This document shows, piece after piece, positions 37,066-47,439 of a stretch of DNA of 64,000 bases. The translations under genes and the position numbers were made by a program. Origin of the DNA: Paramyrothecium sp. XJ0827. Taxonomy: Eukaryota > Ascomycota > Sordariomycetes > Hypocreales > Stachybotryaceae. The stretch lies in NCBI GenBank assembly GCA_020881915.1, contig JAJFPB010000001.1, positions 62,001-126,000 on the forward strand. Direction: 5' to 3'. The first letter of the stretch is position 1, and the number at the start of each line of letters is the position of its first letter. The notes beneath the pieces were generated by a model that worked only from the letters and a program-made list of their open reading frames with translations, searched no databases and was not told the DNA's origin.

Positions 37066-37413
37066 ATGCTAGAGGTATATCTTGAGGCAGTATTCTACCT
37101 TCTTATCTATCTCCCGCGCAAAAGCCACCTCCAAATAGTTATTTTACATCCTGCCGCTGGCCACAACAATTGCCGGAGGTTGTTCTGGCGCTGCTATGGC
37201 AATATTCTAGATCCGGAGCAATACTTGATGAGATGGTTCCGGGATATGCTAATAGCAGAGATTAAACCGGAGAACGTTAAGGACTTCTTCTGGTGGGCAT
37301 TTCTAAACTCTGGCGAGCCTGATCTAGTATACAATGAGGAGCTAGAGGAGTATATTAGAGAGATAGAGAAGTTATTAGGGAGGAAGCTGGAACCTGGCCG
37401 CGGCAATGCGTAA
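37066..37413 (+). pseudogene. Fragment of a conserved fungal gene, possibly an alpha/beta-hydrolase-type protein
   Basis: A normal-composition island of about 300 bp inside an AT-rich block. The frame reads VILHPAAGHNN, RRLFWRCYGNILDPEQYL, ENVKDFFWWAFLNSGEPD and KLLGRKLEPGRGNA, then a TAA, with AT-rich sequence on both sides. The coding quality is high and the wording resembles the N-terminal region of an uncharacterised fungal protein family that I associate, from memory, with alpha/beta hydrolases. No catalytic triad is present in this piece. The 5' end (before about 37110) may be non-native. It is a captured or stranded gene fragment rather than a working gene. Confidence 0.45.
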
Positions 37414-38013
37414 TGCCTTATATTGAGATAGAGTTAACCTATATAAGACATTAATAAGTCAATTCTAATATCCTGGAGTAATACCTACCTAAATAAAGTT
37501 CTATTATTACTACTAATAGTACAATAAATATTATTTGCCAGGAGACCGTAGATAGTATACCTACTTATTCTAGGTATAAGGCCTAAAATCTAATTTAAAA
37601 TAAAATAATATTCTAGGTAAATATTCTAAGCTTTTATTTCTTCTATAATGGTAAGGTAATAGGAGAGGGTATATCTATGGGTAATATACTTGTAGCTAAG
37701 TAATAAGGTATTTACTAGATTATAGTTAATACTAGTCCTAATATCTAGGGTCTTACTATAGTAAAGAAGGAGAGGTATCTTAATATTAGAGGCTTTATAA
37801 TTCTTCTAGAATTAAAGTAGCTCTAGAATAAAATCCTTAAGAGATTGCCCTTTAGTCTCTTCCCCTATAAGATTAAAACCTATAATAATATTTTTATTAG
37901 TAAATTTAAAAGTAATTAAGTAGAAGAGTACTAACTAGTAATATAATTAAGGTAGTCTAACTTAAGCTTAAGGTATTTTACTAATCTAATTTTTATATCC
38001 TTAGTACTAAAGG
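37414..38013. repeat. AT-rich RIP-decayed repeat
   Basis: TA-dominated sequence with dense stop codons between the gene fragment and a decayed LTR. Nothing recognisable. Confidence 0.55.
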
Positions 38014-38945
38014 TATTATAACCTATTTTAATCCTATAACTAAGCTAGAATAGAATAATAATAACCTATACTAGCTATAATAAATACTATATAAAGAAAC
38101 TAAATTAAGTAGCTAGTAAATTATAACTTAAGAATATATTAGTTCTTATTAACAATATAGTTATATAAAACTAATATAATTAAAGATTTAAATAAATAAT
38201 AAGGGAATATATTAGATATAATATAGCTACTATTCTAGGGATTTAATAAAATATAGTCCCTACTTAATAAAATAAAAAGGGGCTAGTACCTAATTATCTT
38301 AGAACTAAGAATATAAATAAATTTCTATATAATATTAAGCTAGGGAAAGATTAATTATATATATATATTTATATATTATAACTAAGTATATTAAACTAAG
38401 TAAGTTAGTAATTATTTTAATAAAGTAATTATAATAAGTATATAAATAGGAAAATTCTACTTTAAAATAAATAGAAGATTACTAATTATTAATAATATAT
38501 AGTCCCTAAAATAATCTTTATTATATTATTCTTTTATAAATTAGTAATAACTATATAAAATACTTTAATTACTTTTCTATTATTTTATTTAAAAATAAAA
38601 CACCTCTTAATTCTTAGTTACTTTATATTCTTTAATATAAAACTACTCTTAATTATTATATATTAATAGCTCTTATTTTAGGTAATATTATTATATAGAC
38701 CTTAGTAGTATAGTAATATCTTAATAACTCTATTAAGTTCCTATTAGAATAGATAACTTAAGTCTTATAAGTACCTATAGTATATTATATTATAGATATC
38801 TTTATTATTAACTTTATTATTATTATATCTAAGGTTCTAAGTATTAGATCTCCCTATTAAATTATTTTTATTATATTTAGGTCCCTATTTAAATTTAGCT
38901 TATCTTAATAAATTTCTTAATATTAATTAATATAATTCTTCCTTT
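38014..38945 (+). mobile_element. 5' end of a RIP-decayed chromovirus (LTR plus gag start)
   Basis: 38014-38660 aligns to the LTR at 15264-15870 through C-to-T and G-to-A differences (TGTCACGACC has become TATTATAACC). The match continues past the LTR end: TTAATAGCTCTTATTTTAGG corresponds to the first bases after the intact 5' LTR. It fades towards 38945 where normal composition returns, so this is a 5' fragment. Part of it (about 38810-38920) also matches the reverse complement of 51360-51548. Confidence 0.75.
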
Positions 38946-40759
38946 CTAGTACTTTAAGATATAGCACACGTAGTATTAGATCATATAAAGGCCACTTTAT
39001 AATTAGAGCGCAACACGAATCCACATACATACATTATGTCCCTCTACATAGTGGGGATATCACCTAAATTAGCCCAGCCACTATTATGTTCTCGGGTCTA
39101 GGAACTGGACGAAGAGATGTTTTAAAAAGACTTAAAAATAAGATAAGAGACATGTACCTAGAATTCAAGTATATAGTAACCAACAGAAAGCCTATACTGT
39201 TGTAACTAATTAAAGGGCCAATCCTTTGTGTTCGCATTGGAAAATCCCTTAAGACAAAAAGTCACCTGTTACCAGTTCTCTGCCTTCTTTCTTGTAAGGC
39301 CGTTGTGTTTGTTCAGGGTATACCGACACAGCTTCAACATATTCCTGCTGGTGTGAAGAGCAAGACGGAACTGCAATAGCCTACGCAAGCAGAGAACCAA
39401 GTGACGTCAGTGTCTTGACATTTATTTTACTTCATAAACAATGGTGGGTCGAGACTCATCTATTTATGATTTGTCTAATTGTGATACGTATCGGGTTGTG
39501 GTTCGACAGCTCAGCTGCACGTCGGGATAATAAGTAGAATTGACGTCGGCGGCCGCGGCAAAAGCATGTTGGCCAGCTGTTCGAAATGATCGACTGGACT
39601 TTCAAGAAAAGTCTTCCGGGCTTCTGTCCATTTGTGAATACCATCTCGACCTGGTCCGCTCCTGCATTTCCATCTTGCGGAACACAGACTAGATCACAAT
39701 CCGGCATGGCTAAACAGTGTCGTACGGACAGAGGGCTGGAGAAAGTAGACTAGCCTACTCCTCCACTTGTACCGTCTCAGCCGGCCAGCCCTCGTTAAGC
39801 TAGTCAGCTTTTATGCGCAGCAACTATAGCCGCTCTAATCAAAGGAGATCGCATAAAATCATTTCTATTTCCATTCTAATTTCTCTCTGTGCCCTGGTCT
39901 CTGTTGCATTAGAAAAAAAGATCTTCCAAAAGTTGCTATCCGAGCACCTTATCCCGGGAGCTGCGTGATAGATTATTATGCTCTGATTTAGCAGTCAACC
40001 AAAGACATATGGACAATGAGTGCGTTTAATTTAGTTCGAAATGAGGCGTACCAGGAAATTGAGTGACTTAATTTCCTTGTTACTGCTCGCTTTAGCTAGA
40101 TAGCTGCGTTGAGAGCTGCCAGTGTGTCACAGCTTTGAGTGACTCTTTGTACAATTATGCTGCCAAGGGGTAAAAAGAATTTAAGAAAGGAAATCTTTTT
40201 TTTTTAAAGGACAGAATGTGTTTTAGATAATGCTTCTGCTTTACCTTTATTCCCGGTGATAATCTGCGGATTAAAATTGTTCTCTCCACAGTTCCATTTG
40301 CCGACAAGTGCAACACTAAAAACCATTACCATTACCCCAACCCGGCACATAATTGCCGATGTACCGTGTCATTCAGGACCCCCTCCCCCCTACTTTGTTA
40401 CTTGAAAGCAACAGTTTACTGGAGCGATTATACCCGGTCGGACTGGTTGCCTCGCGTATCGCGAAAATACACTACGAGACACATCATCCCGTTAATTTGT
40501 CCGGCAGTTGACCATTGGACGGGCACGGAATCCCTGTCGCTTAAGCGGGTTATACGATTGCGTTGCCCTTCTGCCACTGTTAACAGTTATCATCCTCATA
40601 GGCGCGGCAACCATTGCCACTTAAAGGAAATGAGAAGAAAAAATAAATATAAATAAGAATAGGTAAGTTAGCAGTTTCGTCTCGGGCTCTCCCCGCCAAG
40701 CATTTCGTGTTATCAAATGAGTTAGAGTCTCCTCTTGTGACTACTACAATTCCTTCAAT
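38946..40759. other. Long non-coding region upstream of the arabinofuranosidase
   Basis: 1.8 kb of normal composition. The open frames here (39456-39707 minus, 40366-40656 plus) show no family features. The sequence before the ATG is pyrimidine-rich (about 40725-40755), typical of a fungal leader. Confidence 0.5.
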
Positions 40760-42292
40760 ATGAAACTTTTGGGCAAGAAATCTCGCCCAAGCCTATCAAG
40801 TACCAATGTGTTTGCTTTAGGTCTGGTCACCGCGTGTTCCTTTGTTGCCGCCGGGCCCTGCGATATTTACAACTCCGGCGGGACACCGTGTATCGCCGCG
40901 CATAGTACTACACGCAGCCTTTACAGCAACTATAATGGTGCCCTCTATCAAGTCAAGCGAGGCTCCGACAATACAACCACCAATATTGCACCTCTGTCAA
41001 CTGGGGGTGTCGCCAATGCCGCTGCTCAAGATTCGTTCTGTGCCGGCACAACTTGTCTGATCACCATCATCTATGACCAGACCGGCCGGGCCAATCATCT
41101 CACTCAGGCACCCCCAGGCGGTTTTAGGGGACCGGAATCCAACGGATACGACAATCTAGCTAGTGCCACCGGCGCCCCTGTCACATTGAATGGGAAAACA
41201 GTTTACGGTGTTTTTGTTTCGCCTGGCACTGGCTACCGCAACAATGCCGCCAAAGGCACGGCTGTTGGAGACGCGGCCCAAGGCATGTATGCGGTCCTTG
41301 ACGGGACGCACTACAACGGCGGCTGTTGTTTCGACTATGGCAACGCTGAGACCAACAGTCTTGACACTGGCAACGGCCACATGGAAGCCATCTACTTTGG
41401 CGATTCCACGGCATGGGGCTCTGGCTCTGGTTCAGGTCCATGGATCATGGCCGATCTTGAAAATGGCTTGTTTTCTGGTCAAGCGCCTCGTAATAATCCC
41501 GGAGACCCATCTATCTCCTACCGGTTCGTTACCGCTGTCGTGAAGGGGCGACCAAATTTATGGGCAATCCGTGGCGCCAACGCCGCGTCCGGATCCCTGT
41601 CGACATACTACAGCGGTGTGCGGCCCAGCAATGGCTACAATCCAATGAGTAAGGAAGGTGCCATAATCCTTGGCATTGGAGGCGACAATAGCGTCAGCGC
41701 CCAGGGCACTTTTTATGAAGGCGTCATGACTTCCGGCTACCCATCGGACGCGACGGAGAACGCCGTGCAGGCCGACATTGTAGCAGCAAAGTACGCCACA
41801 ACGTCTTTGACGAGCGGCCCGGCGTTCACAGTCGGTTCATCAGTTTCTCTCCGACTTACTACATCCGGTTACACAACCCATTACCTAGCCCACACAGGTG
41901 CCACTATTAACACACAATTTGTGTCGTCTTCCAGCAGCAGCACGCTCAAACAGCAAGCTAGCTGGGTGGTGCGTGCAGGTCTTGGCAACAGTGCCTGCGT
42001 CTCGTTCGAATCTAGGGACACCCCCGGGAGTTTTATAAGGCATTATGATTTTGTACTCCAGCTCAACAAGAATGACAATACCAAGGCGTTCCGCGAAGAT
42101 GCTACTTTCTGTCCCCAGACCGGCCTCAACGGCCAGGGGAGTTCGGTCCGGGCCTGGAATTATCCCACCCGATACCTTCGTCATTATGCTAATGTAGGCT
42201 ACATTGCGAGCAATGGTGGTGTTCATACATTCGATGTTGCCTCTTTATTCAACGATGATGCCAGCTTTGTGGTCAGCCAAGCTTTAGGATAA
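40760..42292 (+). CDS. abfB: Secreted GH54 alpha-L-arabinofuranosidase with CBM42
   Basis: Removes terminal arabinofuranosyl groups from arabinan and arabinoxylan outside the cell. Single exon, 510 aa, the usual length of fungal AbfB. A signal peptide covers about residues 1-31 (basic start, hydrophobic ALGLVTACSFVAA). The GH54 domain begins GPCDIYNSGGTPCIAAHSTT, with paired Cys including GGCCFDYGNAE. The catalytic nucleophile Glu is in ADLENGLFSG and the acid/base Asp in GIGGDNS, by comparison with Aspergillus AbfB. The C-terminal CBM42 (about residues 350-505) is a beta-trefoil arabinose-binding module with repeats such as YTTHYLAHTGATI and HYDFVLQLNKND. No stop or frameshift. It is convergent with the chitinase; the two stop codons are 580 bp apart. 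Confidence 0.95.
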   Translation: MKLLGKKSRPSLSSTNVFALGLVTACSFVAAGPCDIYNSGGTPCIAAHSTTRSLYSNYNGALYQVKRGSDNTTTNIAPLSTGGVANAAAQDSFCAGTTCLITIIYDQTGRANHLTQAPPGGFRGPESNGYDNLASATGAPVTLNGKTVYGVFVSPGTGYRNNAAKGTAVGDAAQGMYAVLDGTHYNGGCCFDYGNAETNSLDTGNGHMEAIYFGDSTAWGSGSGSGPWIMADLENGLFSGQAPRNNPGDPSISYRFVTAVVKGRPNLWAIRGANAASGSLSTYYSGVRPSNGYNPMSKEGAIILGIGGDNSVSAQGTFYEGVMTSGYPSDATENAVQADIVAAKYATTSLTSGPAFTVGSSVSLRLTTSGYTTHYLAHTGATINTQFVSSSSSSTLKQQASWVVRAGLGNSACVSFESRDTPGSFIRHYDFVLQLNKNDNTKAFREDATFCPQTGLNGQGSSVRAWNYPTRYLRHYANVGYIASNGGVHTFDVASLFNDDASFVVSQALG

Positions 42293-42871
42293 TTGGTTGA
42301 ATTTAGTGTACGTGTTGACAGTCTTGGCGATCAATGTCAGAGGGCCGGACACATACAAGGAATGGCAGGCCAGTAATGAGGCTGCACTTTAGCAGTTAAC
42401 AACCAAGAGATAGTGACGAGTGCTTGAGGCTGTTGCCCTCACGTAACACATTGCAATACAAAATATGACACGATACCATGTGGCTTGGTGCATGTGGGTG
42501 AAGTGGGTTGGCTGGTGTAAGGTTGATGTCTAGAATCAATGTAGAAATATTTAGATGACCGCCTGTATATGGCCGAGGAGAAAGATTATTACGCAATAGA
42601 GGAGTATGAGTGTAAAGAGGAACGAAAACAGACCGAACCGTAATACTTATTGAGCACTTTACACCTTGACCAGACCAGAAAACGCTTACTAGAGTTTCAC
42701 ATAAGTAGGTAGTATTTTCAAGACTAGATAGAGTGACTTTACGTTGGACTTCGTATACTCTTGGTTTATTTGTTTTGAGCCTCTCCGACTTCTTAACTTA
42801 CTAATTACCGTATATCCAACCAGTACCTTTCTAACCCAAATAAACCACCATTTACCAAACGCTACTCCTTA
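42293..42871. other. Convergent intergenic region
   Basis: 3' flanks of the arabinofuranosidase and the chitinase. No gene, clear terminator or repeat seen. Confidence 0.5.
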
Positions 42872-45800
42872 TCAAATAGCAGGCGCCTGAGTAATCAATA
42901 CATGGGCCTCCTCTAGAGTCTCCGTTGCTGCAGCGAGGACATCGCTCAGCGATGTTGCCATCGCATCTACCGGTGTCGTGTACGCGCTAATCACTGGCGG
43001 CTCGACATCATACAGATTTACACGCGGCAGGTAGTCCACTCCCAGCTCCTCCATCTTGTCCTTGCATTCATCGTCCTCGCATCGGAGGAACCCATAGTTC
43101 TCAAGCAACTCGTCCTCGGTCGCCCGGCGCGTCGAATTACCCTCGTCGACGACGATATCCTCCGGGTCTACGGCCAAGTTATACCCGGGCTGCTTCTTCT
43201 TGCCGCGGGTGAACTCAGGTCCGGGTTTGTGCCGGTACAGCCGCGTGTACTTCTTGTTGGCCGCGTGTGCGCGGTACCACGGGTCGTTGGTCATGAGTGC
43301 GAAACCAGGGTCTGGGACGAGCTGCTCCGGCCAGCACGGGTTGTCCGGGATGCCGTAGTCAGGCAGCGCCGGCATGTTGATGAAACTCATCGACACCACC
43401 GTCGTGGTCCGCGTTCGCGTCTCCACAAAGTGAGACGTCCGCCGCTTGCAACCTCTTTCGACACGACCTAGACGCGGCTTTCCGTCCGCGGGTCCGACCT
43501 TGAAGCGGGCAGGACATACTTTGCGAAACAAGCTGCCCGCGCCCCTGTTCTGTGCCTTGGGTAGAAGCCGGATCCAGACGCGCCGGTTGCGAGCTTGCCA
43601 AATTGCAGCAGGTGGAAATTCGTCGCGCTCGCAGCCGACATCCTTGGCCCGCATCCAGCCTTTGATCCATCCGTCATCTTGGTCGAATACATACTCATCC
43701 ACGACCTCACGAATGTTGCCGTTTTTCTTTGTCGTGCAAGTCATCAGGGCATTGTCCGGGTGCGCATCAATCACGGAACTGTAGTGGAGACATGGCTGCG
43801 GCCAGCGTTTACCATCGCACACTTTTGTTACTGTGGTAAGGTGTTCCTTGAACCTCGTCTCCGTTTTGGAGAGTGGTCTGAGGCCGGCACGCTTCTCCAG
43901 CGCCCCATCAGCCAGCTTGCAGTGTCCGTCCCTTTCTGAGGGCTTGGTCGGCTCGGCTTTGGAACCGCGGTCCTTCTTTGTGGTCAATGGCTTGTCGAGC
44001 TTGACCTCGTAATCCTTGCCGCGGAATTTAAAGACAGACCTGCCGCCCTTCGCAATTCCTTTGGCACAAACGTTGGCCAAAGCCGGCACGGCTGCCTGTA
44101 CCGCCAGTCGAATAATCCAACCTAACCTGTCAGATAGGGTCATGATAAAGTCTGTGTGTGAACTCACCGACAAAAGGAATGAAAGTCAAAGGAGTCAACG
44201 CAGCAGTGATGGCGATTCTGCAGAACGCCTTTGCTGCAAGATCCAGGGCCACAGCCTCTGCGATGGCTGCGGCCTTGTCTGCGGCCTCGTCCTTGAACTT
44301 TGTCTCAATCTGCTCTTTCGTCACCGGTGGCGAGAAGCCCGCACAACAGTAGCTTTGAGTCCCTCCCGTACAACTCTGATCCTCCTTATCCGAATGGTGA
44401 TTGGTGTTTTGAGTGACTTCTGTTTCAAGATCGGCACAACCGCCAGTACAAGGCAGCCCGAGGCCTCGGTAGCCACGTCATCGACACTTGCCCATAATTG
44501 TCCCTTTGGCGCAGCAAAGCCTGCGATAATTACCTTTGGGACAGCGCTCCATTGTGGATAGCTGGCCAGGCTGTCCATTCATTTGAGAGGCTTCGTGGTC
44601 GCCCTTCCGACACTTGTCGCCGCATTTAGTTGTGTAACATAGGCCGTTGACTACCTCGTCTCTGGCGGCGCTTTCGGCTTCTGCAATCTCTTCCTTTGTC
44701 CACTCTTTGGGGTAGAGCAGACTCCTTGACTTTTGGTCAACTTGATCAATGGCCCAAACCATCAATCCACCTGCAAATCAGCTTAGTAACTGGTGTCTAC
44801 GTTGAAAAGGAAGGCTAACCTAAGCAACGCGAATTTGCGAATTCCTTCTTTCTCTGCAGTGTTTCCTCATTGTCGTAAGATACCCATTGGTCTTGGTCCC
44901 AATGAATCCCTGTGATGGTCTTAGTGCAGGCTATAGCTCACATAGTGAGACTTACATTTGACCCCGGCTTTGTCATCAGAAAAAGGCTTAAGCTTCTTCT
45001 CTTGAATGATCTCTAGAATCTCCTGTAGTGTTAGAATGCCGGACGCCTTGGAGCAGCGTCCTTCTTTGGCACCGGCGGAAAACTCGCAGACGCCGTTGGG
45101 CTTGTTGCACTTTGGGTCTTTTAAGGTGAATGAACGGCCATAGTCTAACAAGTAAGCAATCAGCAACGCATGAGATGAACCTTGGTTTTCTCACAGCCTT
45201 GTCCCAGCACGACCTTTTCAGGTTTCAGTCCGGCCCGCCACAGCAAGTCCAGGCCCATATCGATCTCGGTAATGTTGGTATGTGCTGCAACCTTGGGTCC
45301 TATCCACTTGGAGGCCGCATCCCAAACCCCGTGAAGATCGTAACTCATCAGGTTGAACCAGTCAACATGGGGCTGGTGCTTGCCTAGATCGAAACGCTGC
45401 AAGTACCAGTATGATGCTGGCAGGGTGATGGAGTATCCATATCTGGAGCCGAAGGCAGCCTTGATCTCCTTCGACAGCAAGACAAAATTGGCAGAATCCT
45501 CAGCACGGCCACCGCGGTCGTCTGCACAGTGTTAAAAAAGATCATGACGCCAGGACTTAACGTACCTGCTGTGGGATATTCCCAGTCCAAATCCATACCA
45601 TCGAACCCATACGTCTTCATGAACTTAAGCAACCCGTCAATGAAGCGCTTCCGATTCTCTGCCGTCATGGCCATGTCACTGAAGGCTTTTTGATAGGGGC
45701 CAGCTGCAGCAACATCAGCACGTGTAACACGTCGAGAGAGGCGACGAGGCAACTCACGGTCATTGAAGGACCAACCGCCAACGCTTACCCATGTCTCCAG

Positions 45801-46553
45801 TCCAGACTTCCTTTGCTTAAGCTTGGTAAATCGGTTCAACAGTGAGCCAGCATTCTGGTCCATAGGAATAATCTGAAATGTAACCGGGTCGAAGAAGACG
45901 AATGCAAAGTTCAGATGCGTCAGGCCATCCAAGTTGAGGTCTTCGGGGGAAACCTTGTGGCATGATCTGGTATTGGCCCACGACTCGTAGTAACCGATTG
46001 AACGCCGACTCACGCTACCGCTGTCTTTGCTGCATGATGGCCGTTTGACGTCGCCGCAGCCGCCGAAGCCTTTTTGGCAACCAGCATTACAAAAGTCGGA
46101 AGTTGAACCGCAAAACCTGGAAGACGTTTAACTTCAACCGTCAGTTGCATGCAAGAGGTATGTTCATACCCAAATTTGGAGCAGCAGACCCCAAGTGGAC
46201 AGTTCTGCTTGCCCGGCCGACCGTACTTCCCACACTCTGCTTTGGCATCACAGTTGGACGTGCAGTTCCCCGCACCACATTCTGTAGGGGAGTAGCCGCA
46301 CAGTTTTGTAATCTACCTTGTAAGTTTTGTAGTGTGATTATAGAAAGGAGAAACACACCTTGCTACAGCATGCTCCATTTACACATGGAGTCTGATCATT
46401 GCATGTCCCAACAGGGAGCTCAAGGGTCTCGGCAGGCAGGTAGTTTTGCAGAACCCCGTATGGAGAGTTGCGGTTGAAGTATGAACCGGCAGCGAATTTT
46501 TGGACAAGAAGTGGCAGGATAAAACTGCTCAAAACACTGGGTCGATACTTCAT
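42872..46553 (-). pseudogene. Killer-toxin-type GH18 chitinase with CBM18, one in-frame stop
   Basis: Secreted chitinase of the large subgroup related to the yeast killer-toxin alpha subunit. Nine exons: 46553-46359, 46312-46170, 46116-45758, 45703-45566, 45521-45195, 45144-44956, 44909-44820, 44770-44168, 44121-42872; introns 44-54 bp, phases all agree, 1,098 codons. A signal peptide is followed by a Cys-rich CBM18 (CNDQTPCVNGACC...GVCCSKFGFCG), then the GH18 barrel with WVSVGGWSFND and the catalytic FDGMDLDWEYP, both intact. A Cys-rich segment and a long C-terminal region complete the protein. One break was found: TGA at 44478-44480, at a place where related proteins carry Trp before RGYRG. 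If read as stop, the GH18 domain would still be made but the last 520 or so residues lost. Divergent from the LysM gene, a known fungal pairing. It could be a functional allele if the stop is read through or edited. Confidence 0.85.
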
Positions 46554-47439
46554 GGCTAGATAATTCGACGAAAACCGTCCAAACTGTCACAAGAGATGGA
46601 CGGAATTTCACCTTTACTGCGGAAATGCAATATAACATGCCATCAACTATTACAGGCCAGAGAATGGGGTCGACTGTTGATATGAGAAATTGCTCCTGTA
46701 AGACAACCCGAATGTCCGATTCCATGTATTGCCGTCCCCCCAAGGACGAGGGGCTGAGCGTTGCAATGCCTCGTTTCGGACATACTGAATTCTCCGTTGG
46801 AGTCAACCCGTGAACAGGTAAAGAAAGCTTCGCCTCTCCCGGCTGGTTGCCCGGGCTGACCATTTGTGCTACCACTGAACGCAACAATGGTGGTCAGAAG
46901 CTGACAGGCCTCTTCAGCGGCAGAACGCGCACATTAGACCTTCGCTATGACCATTCACAGGACTGACAGCCCATTATAACGGCGAGGTGTGCGTTTTCAT
47001 ACCTCGACTTTAGAACAAGTCGGAAATACGCATCTCTTCCGGGTGGGTCATGTGAGTGGGTAAGACCTACTTGCACCGCAGCTGTTGTCGAACGTTCTAG
47101 GTTCGGACAGAGAGTCCTATAAGCTTACTATTTTACAGGTGCTGAGCGAGGAATGAAGGTCTTCTATTCGTTGGTAATTGATCACACGGCTTCCCAGGTT
47201 TGAGGCTTTGCTTGACACCGTGAAGTTCGATGCGTTGAACTGTACAAGCCTGGATTGCTCCCTGTAACAAATGACGGCCATGAAATGCCGAGGACCTGCA
47301 AAATACCCCTGAGGAGAATTTTTGCCGCCGCGCCGCCGTATCTTCTATCCTCAGACTGTTGTGGTAATTTATTATTGACGGCCTTGTGACTGTGGTCCTT
47401 ATTCACCGAGTAGTTCAAGTGAAGACCAAACTTCACGCC
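46554..47439. promoter_or_regulatory. Shared promoter region of the chitinase and LysM gene
   Basis: 886 bp between two divergent ATGs (46553 minus, 47440 plus). No binding site could be assigned. Co-regulation of the pair is inferred from head-to-head layout. Confidence 0.5.

Noticed and set aside
44478..44480. The chitinase TGA being inside an intron
   Set aside because: No donor and acceptor pair around it gives an intron of plausible length and kept phase, and the Cys-rich segment reads on in frame on both sides.
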